Program-made: the position numbers and the translations under genes
Assembly: GCA_040285825.1 (NCBI GenBank)
Contig: JAUPSS010000003.1
Location: 3,472,001 to 3,536,000 of the forward strand
Direction of reading: 5' to 3'
DNA length: 64,000 nt
DNA from: Eukaryota sp. TZLM1-RC
Taxonomy: Eukaryota; Metamonada: BaSk clade
Shown here: positions 51,776-63,040 of the stretch, in pieces
Layout of the letters: the number at the start of each line of letters is the position of its first letter
Numbering within the stretch: the first letter of the stretch is position 1
Notes under the pieces: model-generated
Seen by the model: only the letters and a program-made list of their open reading frames with translations
What the model was told of the DNA's origin: nothing
The model's database searches: none

Positions 51776-52373
51776 TTTACTTCAAAAAAACTTTCATAAC
51801 CGTACTAAGAAAAGTTAGGGTGAAGATGGAGAAAATGTAAAAACTTTATAGAAATATGATAATCCATACCTTACAAAAAATTGAACTCAATGAGACTGGA
51901 GATTCATTTCAGAAAGAAAAATTGGAAAAGGAAAGTTATTCAGCCAACGATAGATAGTGAATTCTGACACGATATAGTGCAAAGTTAATAATTAATCAGC
52001 AAGTGTTGTACTGTGGACAATTAGTCTAGTATGTAATAAACTTCACTAATAATGGTTTTTGCAAGGACCAGTGAATTTAGTAATATTTATTAGGGTTAAA
52101 ATATCAAAATACCCCTGAAACGAACTTCAGGTTCTATTACCCCTCGCTTTGAGCGTGGTGCTTATGGACATACATCGCCTCTCCTATACTGACCTCAAAT
52201 TCGGTTGTAAATTTTGAGGACCACAAAAAAAGAAACTTATACGACTGTATTGTTTAAATGACAACGCTGCTTTTAAACTAAAGAAAAGCGAACACAAAGA
52301 GAAAAGGGCAATCTGCGAATATAAAAACTGTACATTTGTGTGTTATGTTTCACGTTTTCAAAAAAGTGCTTAT

Positions 52374-52558
52374 TGTTGGGTCAATATAGGCATGCATTAG
52401 GTAATGAACTACAGATAACCAGAAACGGGTAGTTTATCACAGCGGGTGTGAATAATCAAGGGAAAATTATACAAAAGTCTAATTGAATACGTGATGAGGT
52501 GGCAACACGTGATAACTGTAAGTACATATAACTGATTAGATATGGCAAAAAGCCAACA
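52374..52558 (-). repeat. 3' LTR of the second Ty3 element
   Basis: 185 bp. Contains ACGTGATGAGGTGGCAACACGTG where the partner reads ACGTGATGACGTGTGTTACG. Preceded by TTAT. Confidence 0.9.
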
Positions 52559-52599
52559 CTACCTCTTCTTTCTTCTTTTGCCTCTTTTTCTGGATTTAT

Positions 52600-55500
52600 C
52601 GAGGTTCAACATTTTTGTATATCGTTATAGGCTACAGTATTTTCAACAGTAACTACAGGTTGAGTCGACTGAGTACCATCGGATCACAAAATGATGGTTT
52701 GGTTATCAGAAATATCTAAGATAGCGTCGATAAGGAGTTCACCGGCGTCAGCGGCAACGTAGGCATTCAGTATTTTATCGGGAAAAGAAAACAGACAGGG
52801 TTTGACAAGGTGTACAGACGTTTTTAGTTGAGAACGGGTTACAGGGTTCTCTACAATAAGCGAACTACGGGTAAGTATTAGTTTAACAACATAAGGTCCG
52901 GCGAAATGGCCATGGAGTTTGTCAGGGTGTTTTCGGAGGACAAAAACTCGGGAAACAGGTTGGGGTTTGAACTTAGGTTCAGGCAGGTCATCTGAAGGCG
53001 GAGTGTTGATCGGGACAGATTTTCACTTTTCCTTGATAGTTAAGGAATGCTTAGACAGGAAGGACATATAGTCTGGGATATCAGGTTGGTCAGGTCTTGG
53101 ATCTAATAATTTCATTACCTCTATAGGAAACTTCCTTGAGAGAGACATCGGAGCCAAAGATGAGTTCATAGAAAGTGGCATTAAGAGATCTTTTGTAGCT
53201 GCTGTTGGCAATTATGTGGCAGAATGGAAGGTAGTCAGACCAATTGTCGTAGTCTATAAAATCGAGCAGGATTTTACGGAGGTTCTGTAAGATAATTCTG
53301 TCTTGTCTTTCAACAAGACCATTGGATTAATGGAAATGGGGAATAGACGTAGGGTGCGTAATATTTAGGAGCTGACAGAGGGAGTCGAAGACAGCGTTAC
53401 TGAGTTCAGTTCCATTATCGGAATAAATAAATGTGGTAGCACCAAATATAGAGTACACATGAGTTAGAATCGCATTGGCAACGGTTATTGCTAATAACTG
53501 ATTGTAATGAGAGAGTACATTTTATTACTATAAGTTCCATCTGGCAGTTGTCTTGGAAGAACTACAGCTTGGCGTTCTCTATCATAGAAGGCTAATTTAT
53601 AGTTATAAACTACGATGTCTAATGGCTTAGCTACTCGGATGTAGTTGTAAATAGAGAGATCATCTAAAAGAGAGCGGTGTACACTATCAACGTGTGAACA
53701 GAGATTACAGGAGAGGAGTTTTTGGGAGAGGAAATAGCCATTAGAAACAGGAGTCAACAGCTGCTTTGTAGCTGGACTATTATCAACTTCTTGGTGTCCA
53801 TATTGGTATGTCACCACGGAATGAGGGCACGTATTGCCTTCATCGCATCAATAATAAAAGTAAACAAATGATGGGTACACCAGGTATTCAGGGAGTGACT
53901 CGGTGGGAGTATCTCAGATCAGCAGCGGTCGGTGAGTGTTAGTGGCAGCACCAGAGATAGGAGGATGGACATAACAGGGAATGGATAAACCGGCGTTTTC
54001 ATCTCCTATTAGTTCTTGCATTTCTAATTTATGTTCTACATCAGTGTCGGACCAGGATCGGGAGCTGAGGAAAGGAGAATACAGAACTTCTTCGTAGATT
54101 TCGTCATAAAACTGGAAGCTATATTTAGAAAAAGGAATTGGGCTTTGTTGACTTGGATTCAAGATTTTGAATCTTAAGAACTCGTTAATAGGCAAAGTCA
54201 GAATATCATTCTCGGTGAATTTATATAAATTGTCACTAACAAATAGGATTTCTGAATTAAGAAAGATATCAGAGGCGTGATCAGGAGAAAAGGGCACCAT
54301 TTCGAGTGGCAGAGGTGCTAAGTGAAGAGGGGCAATATTGTTGATTAACTGTCCTAGGATAACACAAGCTGGAAAACAGTTCAGTCTAATGTAGAAGGCA
54401 TATGGGGGGATCACTTCAGGGAGGTACGATCGAGCAGGGTATGTAGGATCGTAGAAGTATAATCGGTTATTTCAATCACCATGTTGGATAATGTCGGCTA
54501 TTGGAATAAAGCGGTTATGGATTTTTGGTTGGAATGGAATATCATGATTCATACAAGACACATGGGCGTATGGATCATTGGATTTGGATAATGGGAAAAC
54601 GTGTTGGTATATAAAACACAGGTCAGTAGAGAGATTGAAATTATAAGAAGCAGTTCCATTATAGATATTCTCTACATCAAGTCTGTCGAGTAAGGAGAAA
54701 TGTTAAAGGGAATTCAAAATAACAAAGAGATCAGCAACGGAGAGAAGAGCGGTGGAGGTAAGGAGTCTCTTGGCGTCTAAATTATTTAGGATATACCACG
54801 AAGGTGGTGTGTCTCTGGCTAGAAGATAAAAGTATGTTTCAATGGGAGAGAAGGGGAAAATTTGGCTAGGAGCAGAGAAAAAGTATCGGGAGCTGAAACA
54901 GATTAAAGGAGTCAAAATGAAGGGAAGAGTAGCTTGCGAGATATTAATCTTGTCTATTGCTGGGGAACAAAGTTCATTAATGTGGGACAAACGGTTATCT
55001 GGATTGAGGTTTCCAACTTCAGTATAATACTTGTCATCAAGAACTTCACTAAATCGGGCTTCACCGGGGCAATAGTGGAAACCATGTCCGGTTTGGCAAG
55101 GATATAGCAGAGAGAGACAATCGGGGTTATAATAGGCTGCCATTTTTAAATATGATGCAGTCCGTAGTCTGGCTGCAATTTCTCTTATTCGATCGTCAGG
55201 ATCATAGCTAATTATTTGATGGAGGGGAGTCTTACTATCTTCAATAGTAATCAGAGAGTTTAGTTTCGGGGAAAGTTTTACGTTAGCAGTTCTGGTCTTC
55301 CTCTCCTTTTTTTCTTCTACTAAAAAAGAACGGGATAAGTAATCGGCCCAATAATTACTAGGTCCATTTACTTGGACGCAGTCAAATCAAAAAGACTGAA
55401 ATACGGGAATCCAACGCAGAACCACACGGTTGGAGTCGGGGCAGGAGAGCAGGAATAATAGATTTTTATGGTCACAAAACAATGTAAGATGTTTAGTTTT

Positions 55501-55938
55501 CAGATAGGACTAGAGGTTTAGCTGGTTAAGGGTCATGACAATGGCGAATAATTCTATCTGTATTGTAGACCTTCTTTGCTGGGAATGAGTAAGTATTCTT
55601 GAATAAAAGAAAAGAGGGGCAACATTTCTTTTGGATAGGCAGGTTCCAGACTCGGAAGGGGACAGTTCTTTCCAGATGATTCCGGCGATGCCTTTTTCGA
55701 AAGCATCGGTAGAGACTAATATTGGAGAATTATCATCAGGAAACTCCAGGGGAACACTGCCAGCTATTATTTTCTTAATATTTTGGAAGCACTCAAATTG
55801 TTGCTGGTTCAAGGAGATTTTGAGGGTGTTCCTTTCAGCAATTCGGTGAGCGGATTCAAATTCAACGCGAGCACAGAAAGTGCGGTCAGCATTGCGTAGA
55901 ATTGAAGCAACTAGGCTTGAATTACTCTTAGGGGCCAC
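52600..55938 (-). pseudogene. Ty3 pol remnant: RNase H, long linker, integrase
   Basis: Minus-strand order: an RT tail and RNase H (VSTDAFEKGIAGIIWKE, QRRSTIQIELFAIVMTLNQ, 55938-55510), WADYLSRSFL, then a long family-specific region (55143-53491) without known domain, integrase (YSDNGTELSNAVF near 53430, SNGLVERQDR near 53320) and a C-terminal domain (RVFVLRKHPDKLHGHF near 52950). At least eight stops or frameshifts break it. The long linker corresponds to the one in the first Ty3 element and to the fragment at 62435-62965. Confidence 0.85.
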
Positions 55939-55947
55939 AGTAATTAT

Positions 55948-56130
55948 TGTTGGGTCAATATAGGCATGTATCAGGTAATGAACTACAGGAAAACGGAAAC
56001 GGGTAGTTTATTACAGCGGGTGTGAATAACCAGGGAAAATTATGCAAGAATCTAATTGAATACGTGATGACGTGTGTTACGTGATAACTGTAAATACAAA
56101 AAGCTAACTAAATATGGCTAGAAGCCAACA
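55948..56130 (-). repeat. 5' LTR of the second Ty3 element
   Basis: 183 bp, followed on its outer side by TTAT. On the minus strand the 8 bases after its end, ATAATTAC, match the spacer after the first Ty3 element's 5' LTR (GTAATTAC). Confidence 0.9.
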
Positions 56131-56429
56131 TTATGACAGTATTTGAACTGTAAAAGTGTTAATTCAACACTCTTTTCAAAATTTTGACAACACAACCTCG
56201 AAAACACGAGCAACACCTGGTAAGTATTTGGCATCGTTGCCCCTAGTGAGATTAACAATTCTTGATAATATATCTAAACGAACTATGTCACTGTTACGCA
56301 TTTTAGAATACATTTTTAAAACAAAAATCAGCAAGCACACCGTTAATACGGTTTAAAAATTGTGTAAGGTTGCCCTTTTAGGATCTGAGGAAGACAATTT
56401 CAAGCACCTACCTACGCACTTTGAAGAAC

Positions 56430-56770
56430 TGGTTGCTCTACATCCAGTAATTCATTGCCTTATTGAGTTTAATGGCTTACAGTTTTCTCGATTTTTTCTA
56501 GCCTTGAAATGATCTATTGATGGGTATAAATATTGCATAACTACTGGTGCAAGTTGATGGTACTCACCTTCGTACACAGTACAAGCAAATTTTATTGACA
56601 TCTGCGTCATTGGATGTAATTTTGTGGGTTAAAAATACAGTGTATTTGATAAATGTATTTGAATATATCATTGTTATTGGAAAAGGTGATTGTGAAAATC
56701 AGTCATCAAATTCTTCACTTTTTGTAACCATTGTACCACGAAGATTTGGATTGTGTGCCACTAATGAAGC
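56430..56770 (+). pseudogene. MULE-type transposase scrap
   Basis: One frame reads FNGLQFSRFFLALK, a stop, then LVQVDGTHLRTQYKQILL with SASLDV and, further on, GDCEN. The Asp-Gly-Thr-His-Leu block followed by an aromatic and Leu-Leu is the catalytic-strand signature of Mutator-like transposases. Only about 100 codons remain, with at least one stop. The 290 bases before it (56135-56429) are featureless. Confidence 0.5.
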
Positions 56771-56849
56771 ATTTGTAACAAAAATGAGATAATATTTGAA
56801 TATTCCCATTAATCAATTGTTATTTTAAAGAAAAATGTATTTGTTCGAA

Positions 56850-57530
56850 TTCACCACAGCTCACTTTGCGTCATGCTCTGAATTGTTCTAAACTGATAAC
56901 CTTTCGTTCTTCATTACATGATGCTGTTAGAGACACTGTTTTCAATATGGCACGAACTGCAAGAATCTCGTGTATCAAAGAGCCTCTGCTGAAAGAAACA
57001 TTGTCATTGAATAATTTTGGTTCTGATATCAGAAATGATGTATACTGTAATTGGATTGAGAACTCTGAAGCTGTTGTTGATTTTGTCTCCTGGAATGTTG
57101 CAGATGACACTTTGGTTCAAAGAAGAAAACTTAATCTTGTAAGCGCTCTTGAATTTAAAGCTAAAGAAAAACATAGAAAATATGACAAAGATTTCGAAGA
57201 AGCTAATGCTGATAGAAATAGACCACTTGTTTTTATTGCTTTTCCATTTTCGATAAACGGAAGACTATCAGTAGAAGCAGAAACTTTTTTGAATGATTTC
57301 CAAAAAATGGTTCAAGAAAAAACAATGAAAGATTTGATATCTTTTTATGGCGCTCTCGAATTTAATTTGCCATTAGTAATAGATAACCTTGGTTTTTCAA
57401 TCGAATTAGAGAAGCTTTAGCTACACAGAAAGCAGATCAAGATTTTGTAGATAAAATTTTGGTTCAATGAGTTTCGTCCCATTGATTATGAGTTAATTTT
57501 GTCAAGTGTGTAAGTTTAATAAGTTATTGT
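56850..57530 (+). mobile_element. LINE family 2, 3' portion with endonuclease-type domain
   Basis: A 184-codon open frame (56866-57420): LRHALNCSKLITFRSSLHDA (end of the zinc motif and following helix), IKEPLLKETL, then RNDVYCNWIENSEAVVDFVS, which has the Arg-x-Asp ... Val-Asp spacing of restriction-like endonucleases in early-branching LINEs. FIAFPFSINGRLSVEAETF and a C-terminal helix follow. The 3' tail has TTTCGTCCCATTGATTATGAG and AAGTGTGTAAGTTTAATAAG. Upstream RT is absent, so it is a 5'-truncated copy. Confidence 0.8.
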
Positions 57531-58410
57531 GGTGTTGATTTTGTAATTTTAATTTCTTTTGATTTAATTTATCTAATTGTTGTTTCAATTTTAATATACA
57601 ATGTCTAATTGATAAGGTATAACAAATTCTTTTAAGAGTAATGTTGATATGATCAACTAACTGATCATATCGAGGGTCGCCTGGAGTTGATCAACCCATT
57701 CAAAGTTGCGGAAGCGTCTATCAACGACTTAACCATCATCACCCATCATGCAACGCTATTCTTTGCCTGCCTTTTTCACTGTTTCACCACCTGTTTCAGA
57801 AACTACTTCACCACCTACTACTCTACATTGATGTTCTTTGATTTCAGATAGCAATGTTGTTCATCCTTCAAACAAATGACCATTATCTCCAGTTGCTGAC
57901 ACAACAAATACAATACACCGACACCACTTGATTTCGACAACTATTCACACAACACGGAGCAGAACGCAACTATTCAGATTTCAAAGTTGTATGTACCAAA
58001 GAAAGAAGAAGAAAGAGTAGCCAAAGAGTCAATAACTGGGTATTAGTGAAGCATCATGTCAAAGGAGAGAGGGTTCCTTCCAAAAAGTGTTTTGAATGGC
58101 AGCCAGAACACGCACATGTGTCTGTGTTTGAGTAAGATCATCTTGAAGTAACAGATGAAAAAGTAGAAGACGATGTTGAAAGTGAAGTGGTGCAGATAGA
58201 CTAGGAATTTTATTAGTACCAGGTGCTCATCTGCTTGATTGATTGTATTGTAATGTAGTTTCTGCTGAGTTTCTACCATAAATTGATTTATTATCAAAAC
58301 AATAGTAATTATAATAATGTAATTGAAGCATGAACTTTACCTCAAAATTTCTTAAGATAAAGTAAAGTAAAGTACTTTAGCACTTTAAATTTTACTGAAG
58401 CTTGGGGGAT
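57531..58410 (+). other. decayed element related to the nested hAT, right end at ~58400
   Basis: At 58350-58400 the repeat AAAGTAAAGTACTTTAGCACTT resembles the right end of the element at 41454-42380. Upstream, one frame at about 58027-58205 reads HHVKGERVPSKKCFEWQPEH and, after a stop, VTDEKVEDDVESEVVQID. No left end or duplication was found. A 10-bp perfect inverted repeat lies at 57646-57671 (GATATGATCA, 6-base loop). Confidence 0.4.
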
Positions 58411-58462
58411 TATTATTCACAAAAACTTGGCCCAACTTTAATAGGAACACATCAAATAGCTG

Positions 58463-59142
58463 ATGTCCTTTCTTTTCACTGTAATTGCACGTAATACAGA
58501 TGGCCTTCTTCTCTATGGTTCAATGGACCAGACTTCAAGCGAACTTGACGAGTTTCATCAACGAGCTAAGCAAATTATCAGTTCTCTTCGCTCCACAGAT
58601 CCCAGCCAATGTTCATTGTCTTGTACTAACTATCAATTCCAGTATGTTTCTCTAATTTCTTTTCTCATACAAGCTATGTTATTTCGTCAAATGTTTGTTA
58701 CCTGGTTCTGACTCACGTATCCTTTCAAAGAAGTCTTGCTTTCTCCTACCTAGAAGAAGTAAAGCAGGCCTTTGAGAAAACTTATGGTCCACGTGTTTCC
58801 ACTGCAAGTCAATCCTATGAATTTATAGCATTTGACACCTTACACTCCTCTATTAAACGTCAATATTCCGACATTCATGCCAGTTCAAATGTTCAAAAAG
58901 CAAGACAGAACCTTGAAGAAGTTCGTCGCATAATGACCAAAAACATTGACGAACTTCTAGAAAGGGGCGATAAGTTTGATTACCTCAAAGCGCAAACAAC
59001 AAGTCTTTCTGAAAGTGCAAGGAAATACAAGGCACAAAGCATCAAAGTGTGGAGACATCTGTTGGTGCAAAAACTTACGCCAATAGTTGGTTTTGTTTTA
59101 GTGATTTCTACATTCTGGTTTATAAAAAAACTTCGAAGGTAA
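58463..59142 (+). CDS. SEC22: SEC22-type R-SNARE (two exons)
   Basis: SEC22 is the longin-domain R-SNARE of ER-Golgi membrane fusion. Exon 1 (58463-58641) and exon 2 (58674-59142) are joined by a 32-bp intron, giving 215 aa, the same length as animal SEC22B. The longin domain (residues 1-120) shows TVIARNTDGLLL, HQRAKQII, YVISSNVCYLVLTHVSFQRS across the junction and LAFSYLEE. The SNARE motif (about 133-190) has QNLEEVRRIMTKNIDELLER with the zero-layer Arg, and the C-terminus is one transmembrane helix (TPIVGFVLVISTFWFI). Without splicing the frame ends after 82 codons. It is convergent with the DYRK gene 51 bp away. Confidence 0.95.
58642..58673 (+). other. 32-bp spliceosomal intron in SEC22
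   Basis: GTATGT...TACAAG with an internal CTAATTTC that could serve as branch site. Splicing restores NYQFHYVISSN across the longin domain. Confidence 0.9.
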
Positions 59143-59193
59143 TCAAATATAATTTTAAATAATTTATTACATTACATATACAAATATGGTTAA

Positions 59194-60603
59194 TTAAATT
59201 GGAGGTAAAAGTCCTTCTTCAATAACTACTGGTTTGTCATTTTGTTCGTTTAAAAAAGGATGTTGTAGTGCTTGCGACGGTGTTAATCTGATATTAGGGT
59301 CCCATGCTAAGCATTGACGTAGAAAATCAAGGAACAATGGGTTCGAAGACCGAACTGCTGATGATAAATCTCGTGTACTTGGTCTTCTTTTCTTGCCTCT
59401 AGAATTGGCAACAATACGTGGTCCAAATTGGGAGTCAAAAAACAGTTTACGTCGACTTGCATTGGAGATTAAATGTTGTGGTGGCAACCCAAAAATTTCC
59501 ATTATACATAGCATCTGTTCATGTTCATTTTCCCCAGGAAATAGCGGAGTTCCACTTGAGAATTCAGCTAACATACACCCAAGAGACCACATATCTATAG
59601 CACAAGAGTAAGGAAGGCCAAGAATTACTTCTGGCGCGCGATAAAATCTGGACTGAATGTAGGTGTACACTCTTTCATCAGAAAAACAAGAAGATCCGAA
59701 ATCAATCACTTTGATTAATGATTTTGAACTCTTTAAAAATAAACAGTTTTCAGGCTTCAAGTCACAATGAATAATAGAATTTTTGTATAACAATTGCAGA
59801 CATTGTAGGAGCTGAATAGTAAAAGATTTAACTAATTGAATTGGAATCGGTTGAAAAGAGTTTGCTTTCATGTATTCATAAAGATTAATTGAGAGTAATT
59901 CAAAAGAAATACAGAGGTGATTTCTAAAATAAAAATGGTTGATGATATGAACCAAATTAAATGAATTATTAGAGTCAAGATCCTTTAAATACTTAAGAAC
60001 ACGAACTTCTACTAAACCTTGTTGGTGGAACCTTCGCTTGTTTCTTATGATTTTGAGTGCAACAACTTTATTCATTTTATGGTCCATAACTCTTAAGACT
60101 TGGCCAAAGGAACCTTTCCCCAAAGAACCCAAAATTTCATAGCGATACGCAATATGGTCTCTTAATACAGGAAGATAATCACCTCTATCATCATCATAAC
60201 CATTATTTGTACTTCCATTAGGCCGTGACTTCACAGAAAGGGAACCGGTGAAGTACACAGTTTGGTAACCAAGGATTTCACTCTCTTCCAAAGGGGTGAG
60301 TTGGTTTCTGTATTTTTTAAGAGCATCATTAGACGGCAAAGGAAGATCAGAAGTATCTAAAGTAGATAATGTTGATGAACGTCTTCCGGTTGAGACAGAA
60401 GGACGCGAGGTTTTCGGTAGAGAAGGAAATCTTTGTGAGCAAATTGAACTGTTGTTGGAAATACGAGTTGTTTTGGGGACCACAACAGAGGGACGAGGAC
60501 GATGATATCTGGACGTGATACGAGAAGCCTGGGATACATGCAATGATGATCGAAACTTAGGAAGATTTAGGGAAGGAATTGGTCGTGCTGTGTGTAGAGA
60601 CAT
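59194..60603 (-). CDS. class-II DYRK (DYRK2-like) dual-specificity kinase
   Basis: DYRKs autophosphorylate an activation-loop tyrosine and then phosphorylate Ser/Thr of substrates. The 469-aa product starts at the ATG at 60603. A basic, Ser-rich N-terminus (residues 1-100) precedes the DYRK-homology box LTPLEESEILGYQTVYFTG, typical of class II. The kinase domain spans about 135-455: glycine loop GSLGKGSFGQV, lysine in VVALKIIRNK, catalytic loop HCDLKPENC, DFGSS magnesium loop, activation segment YTYIQSRFYRAPEV with the Tyr-x-Tyr pair, and the terminal LTPSQALQHPFL. All catalytic residues are present. Single exon. Specificity beyond class II is inferred. Confidence 0.93.
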   Translation of the reverse strand: MSLHTARPIPSLNLPKFRSSLHVSQASRITSRYHRPRPSVVVPKTTRISNNSSICSQRFPSLPKTSRPSVSTGRRSSTLSTLDTSDLPLPSNDALKKYRNQLTPLEESEILGYQTVYFTGSLSVKSRPNGSTNNGYDDDRGDYLPVLRDHIAYRYEILGSLGKGSFGQVLRVMDHKMNKVVALKIIRNKRRFHQQGLVEVRVLKYLKDLDSNNSFNLVHIINHFYFRNHLCISFELLSINLYEYMKANSFQPIPIQLVKSFTIQLLQCLQLLYKNSIIHCDLKPENCLFLKSSKSLIKVIDFGSSCFSDERVYTYIQSRFYRAPEVILGLPYSCAIDMWSLGCMLAEFSSGTPLFPGENEHEQMLCIMEIFGLPPQHLISNASRRKLFFDSQFGPRIVANSRGKKRRPSTRDLSSAVRSSNPLFLDFLRQCLAWDPNIRLTPSQALQHPFLNEQNDKPVVIEEGLLPPI

Positions 60604-60869
60604 TACTCTCTGACAATCAAGTGTATTGACCTTGTAACTGGGAAGTAAAGAATAATGTTAATTAATTTTTCTTAGATGATGTCCTCAGCAAAATTAACTT
60701 CAATCTAGTTGTCCAAATTATCAAATTTCCAAAAAACACAATAGACCTAAATGGAGACATGATTCAATTTAAAATAATTTTGTTAATACATATAAAACGT
60801 TTTATTAATAAAATACAATTTTTCCTTTTCACAATGAACGAGAAAAACTGAGTATGCAACACTGAGTGC

Positions 60870-60895
60870 GGGTGCGGGGTGTGGAACCCGCACCC
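60870..60895 (-). other. GC-rich hairpin downstream of a LINE
   Basis: Perfect 9-bp stem GGGTGCGGG/CCCGCACCC with an 8-base loop, conspicuous in AT-rich DNA. It lies about 45 bp past the stop codon of the minus-strand LINE fragment that follows. The other LINE copies here lack it. The rest of 60604-60925 is featureless AT-rich DNA. Confidence 0.5.
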
Positions 60896-60939
60896 TTTCA
60901 CACTTTTTTTTAGAACATTTAATTTTATTCAAAACCTAT

Positions 60940-61130
60940 AAATCAACATCTAAAAAATCCATCTCTCCCAAAACAAAAACACTAGATGCAACTCTCTCAT
61001 AGTGAGAACCAAGAGACAGCAAAGCATCAGAAACCATCTTCAACATCCCCTTAAAAATAGAAAACACAATTCTATTTTGCCAAAACAATCTGTCAAACAC
61101 CCTTTCACACTGCTTATCTTTTCCAATTGT
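60940..61130 (-). mobile_element. LINE family 1, C-terminal end
   Basis: The minus strand encodes VFDRLFWQNRIVFSIFKGML, then VSDALLSLGSHYERVA and GEMDFLDVDL before the stop. It matches the C-termini at 47310-47474 and 63041-63200. It is cut at about 61130, where the dispersed repeat begins. Confidence 0.8.
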
Positions 61131-61300
61131 AGCCTAAAGTCGTGAAGTTCAGATAATGTTGATTAATGCTCTATTCATATTGTATAAGCCTAAGCGCATT
61201 CAAAATTGGTTCTTCCATTTTTCAAAATAAATCAGCTTATATAAATATGAAACTAAACTATAACTAACTAAATAGCTATAAATATCAAGAATTAGCTACG
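61131..61300 (-). repeat. dispersed LTR-like repeat (copy 2)
   Basis: Inverted relative to 22385-22570, sharing ATAAGCTGATTTATTTTG and AAAAATGGAAGAA. Its left part (GTCGTGAAGTTC...CTATTCATA) resembles 62140-62210. No gene. Confidence 0.5.
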
Positions 61301-61429
61301 CTTCCCAATTCTATTACTACGTCTAGGCTGCTTAGGGGGCGTAGACTCATTGGAGGTACCTTGACGTTGACTAATGGTACATTTACCAATTTTCTTGTTA
61401 TTCTTGTTTTGTAACTATAGATTAGCCGA

Positions 61430-61620
61430 TTTTCGCCCGTATTTATCCCATGTTTGAATCTTTAATAAAAACGATATTTTGGACATTGTATTGATTGGGT
61501 CGTCCTGAGATAATCGAGGTCTTTTGTAATAAATTTTTTGGACCGAGGATTAATTTGTCTCTGAGGACTGCTAGCTATGGTCGTGTCAATAGCTCTTTGA
61601 AAGTGTTTGAAGGTTCTCTA
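61430..61620 (-). pseudogene. gag fragment related to 20290-20460
   Basis: Shares CGCCCGTATTTATCCCATGTTTGAA with the minus-strand gag remnant (CGCCCGTATTTGTCCCATG there) and a diverged flanking segment. In translation both give FKHG[TI]NTG. It is too short and broken to define further. Bases 61621-62090 show no other feature. Confidence 0.4.
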
Positions 61621-62089
61621 AACTCATTGGGCTATCAGAATGTCCAGTTTCCTGAGGGGGTTGAAGAGAAGCTGTTTCTTGTAGAGCTGGCCCGTTTAAT
61701 TTTAAATCTTCTCCTATGTTTTCACTAATCATGGTTTAAAAGAAAGTGAATTCTTCCTGTTAATGGGCCTGTCGTTTTTTACAAGTTTTGGGACATTAAC
61801 TGTTGGAACGTGTTCAGAAATGTTGTCTATTGAGCAAACTTGTGGAGTCTGGCTTTTTTTCGATACAATGGAAGCCAAAGGTTATTATTTATTTATTGGA
61901 CCGAGGATTCTACTCAATAACAAGAGCTTTTATGAGTTCAAATTTTTCGTTTAGCGGAACCTCTAATTAATTTTCGGGTATCCCTAACAAAACAGAAAAT
62001 CTGGGGACCAACATTTCAGAGTCAGAGATGTCCTTCTGAAAGCTGGCTGACTTTTCGCTGATACCTTGCTGATGGCTGTTAATGATGAA

Positions 62090-62213
62090 TCATCTTAGCT
62101 TTTGCTGTAGTTATGTGCGGTATACCTTTTGACTTTGTTGCCTCAGGTCGTGAAGTGAAGAAAAGTTGATTTATTTTCTATTCATAATATATCAACCTAA
62201 CGGCGCCAAAAAA
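62090..62213 (-). repeat. dispersed LTR-like repeat (copy 3)
   Basis: Shares GTCGTGAAGT, GTTGATT and CTATTCATA...CCTAA.GGCGCC blocks with copies 1 and 2. It ends next to a LINE-derived 40-bp segment. Confidence 0.45.
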
Positions 62214-62253
62214 GGACCTAAGGAGTATGCAATTCAGCATTCATGATAGCAAC
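62214..62253 (-). mobile_element. 40-bp LINE segment fused to a Ty3 fragment
   Basis: AAGGAGTATGCAATTCAGCA matches the minus-strand LINE at about 35778-35797 (AAGGAGTATGCGATTCAGCA). The sequence changes without a break into Ty3 pol at about 62250. Confidence 0.6.
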
Positions 62254-62965
62254 CGTGTAGTGCTCGGTTGGATTCCCGTTCTCCAATCATTCTCATTCGA
62301 CTGCGTCCATGTAGATGGACCTAGTAATCATTGGGCCGATTACTTATCCCGTTTCCTGCTTACAGAAGTAAGTAAACCTGTAACGAAAAAGAAAAAAGAG
62401 GAAGACCAGAACAGCTAACGCTAAAGTCAACTCCATGATCACCATCGAAGCCGGAAAGACTTCCTTTCATCAAGTTACTATTCCTTGTTACGTCCCTTTT
62501 CCTGTTTCCGCTTCCTCCACAAACACTCACCGTCCCATGCTTTTCCGAGATACTTTTAGCGAATGTATTCCGGAATATTTAGCACGCCCTATCTTTGTCA
62601 ATATATACCTTTACTATGATGATGGCAATGCGTGCCCTCATCATGTTGTGACATACCAATACAGTCACCAAAAAGTTGAAAGAAATTCAGTTCCAAAGCA
62701 ATTATTGACTCCTGTTCCCCGTAATCATTACCCTTCCCCTAAACTTCACTCCTGTAACACTTGTCCAGACGTCGATAATATCCGCCGATTTCCCTTAGAT
62801 GAATTCTCAACTGACAATCACATTTCATTAGATACCATTGCTTATAATTATAAATTAGCCTTTTACGACAGAAAACTCCAAGCCGTAGTTCTCCCAAGAC
62901 GACTCCTAGATGGAACATATAGTAAAAAAATGTATTCTCTTATTCCATTCGAAGACCCTAATTAG
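62250..62965 (+). pseudogene. Ty3 pol fragment (RNase H end and linker region)
   Basis: Encodes DSNRVVLGWIPVLQSF, HWADYLSRFLL, a Lys-rich run and, in another frame from the ATG at 62435, a 176-codon stretch (SSTNTHRPML, NYKLAFYDRKLQAVVLPRRL, GTYSKKMYSLIPF) matching the linker region of the element at 52374-56130. About 400 residues of that linker are missing between ITIEAGKTSFHQ and the rest, so it is an internally deleted piece without LTRs. Confidence 0.75.
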
Positions 62966-63040
62966 TCACCTTTTCCTGAATTAGCTTGTTCTGCAGTTAA
63001 TTTTTTTAACTGGAATATTTATTGAGATAAAAAAATTTAT

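Larger units (their letters stand above)
52374..56130 (-). mobile_element. second Ty3-type LTR element, internally deleted
   Basis: 3757-bp minus-strand element with LTRs at 52374-52558 (185 bp) and 55948-56130 (183 bp), ends TGTTGG...CCAACA, several mismatches between them. It is flanked by the duplication TTAT (52370-52373 and 56131-56134). A purine-rich tract precedes its 3' LTR (52559-52590). Gag, protease and most of RT are missing; the coding part begins just before RNase H. LTR divergence makes it older than the element at 10897. Confidence 0.93.
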
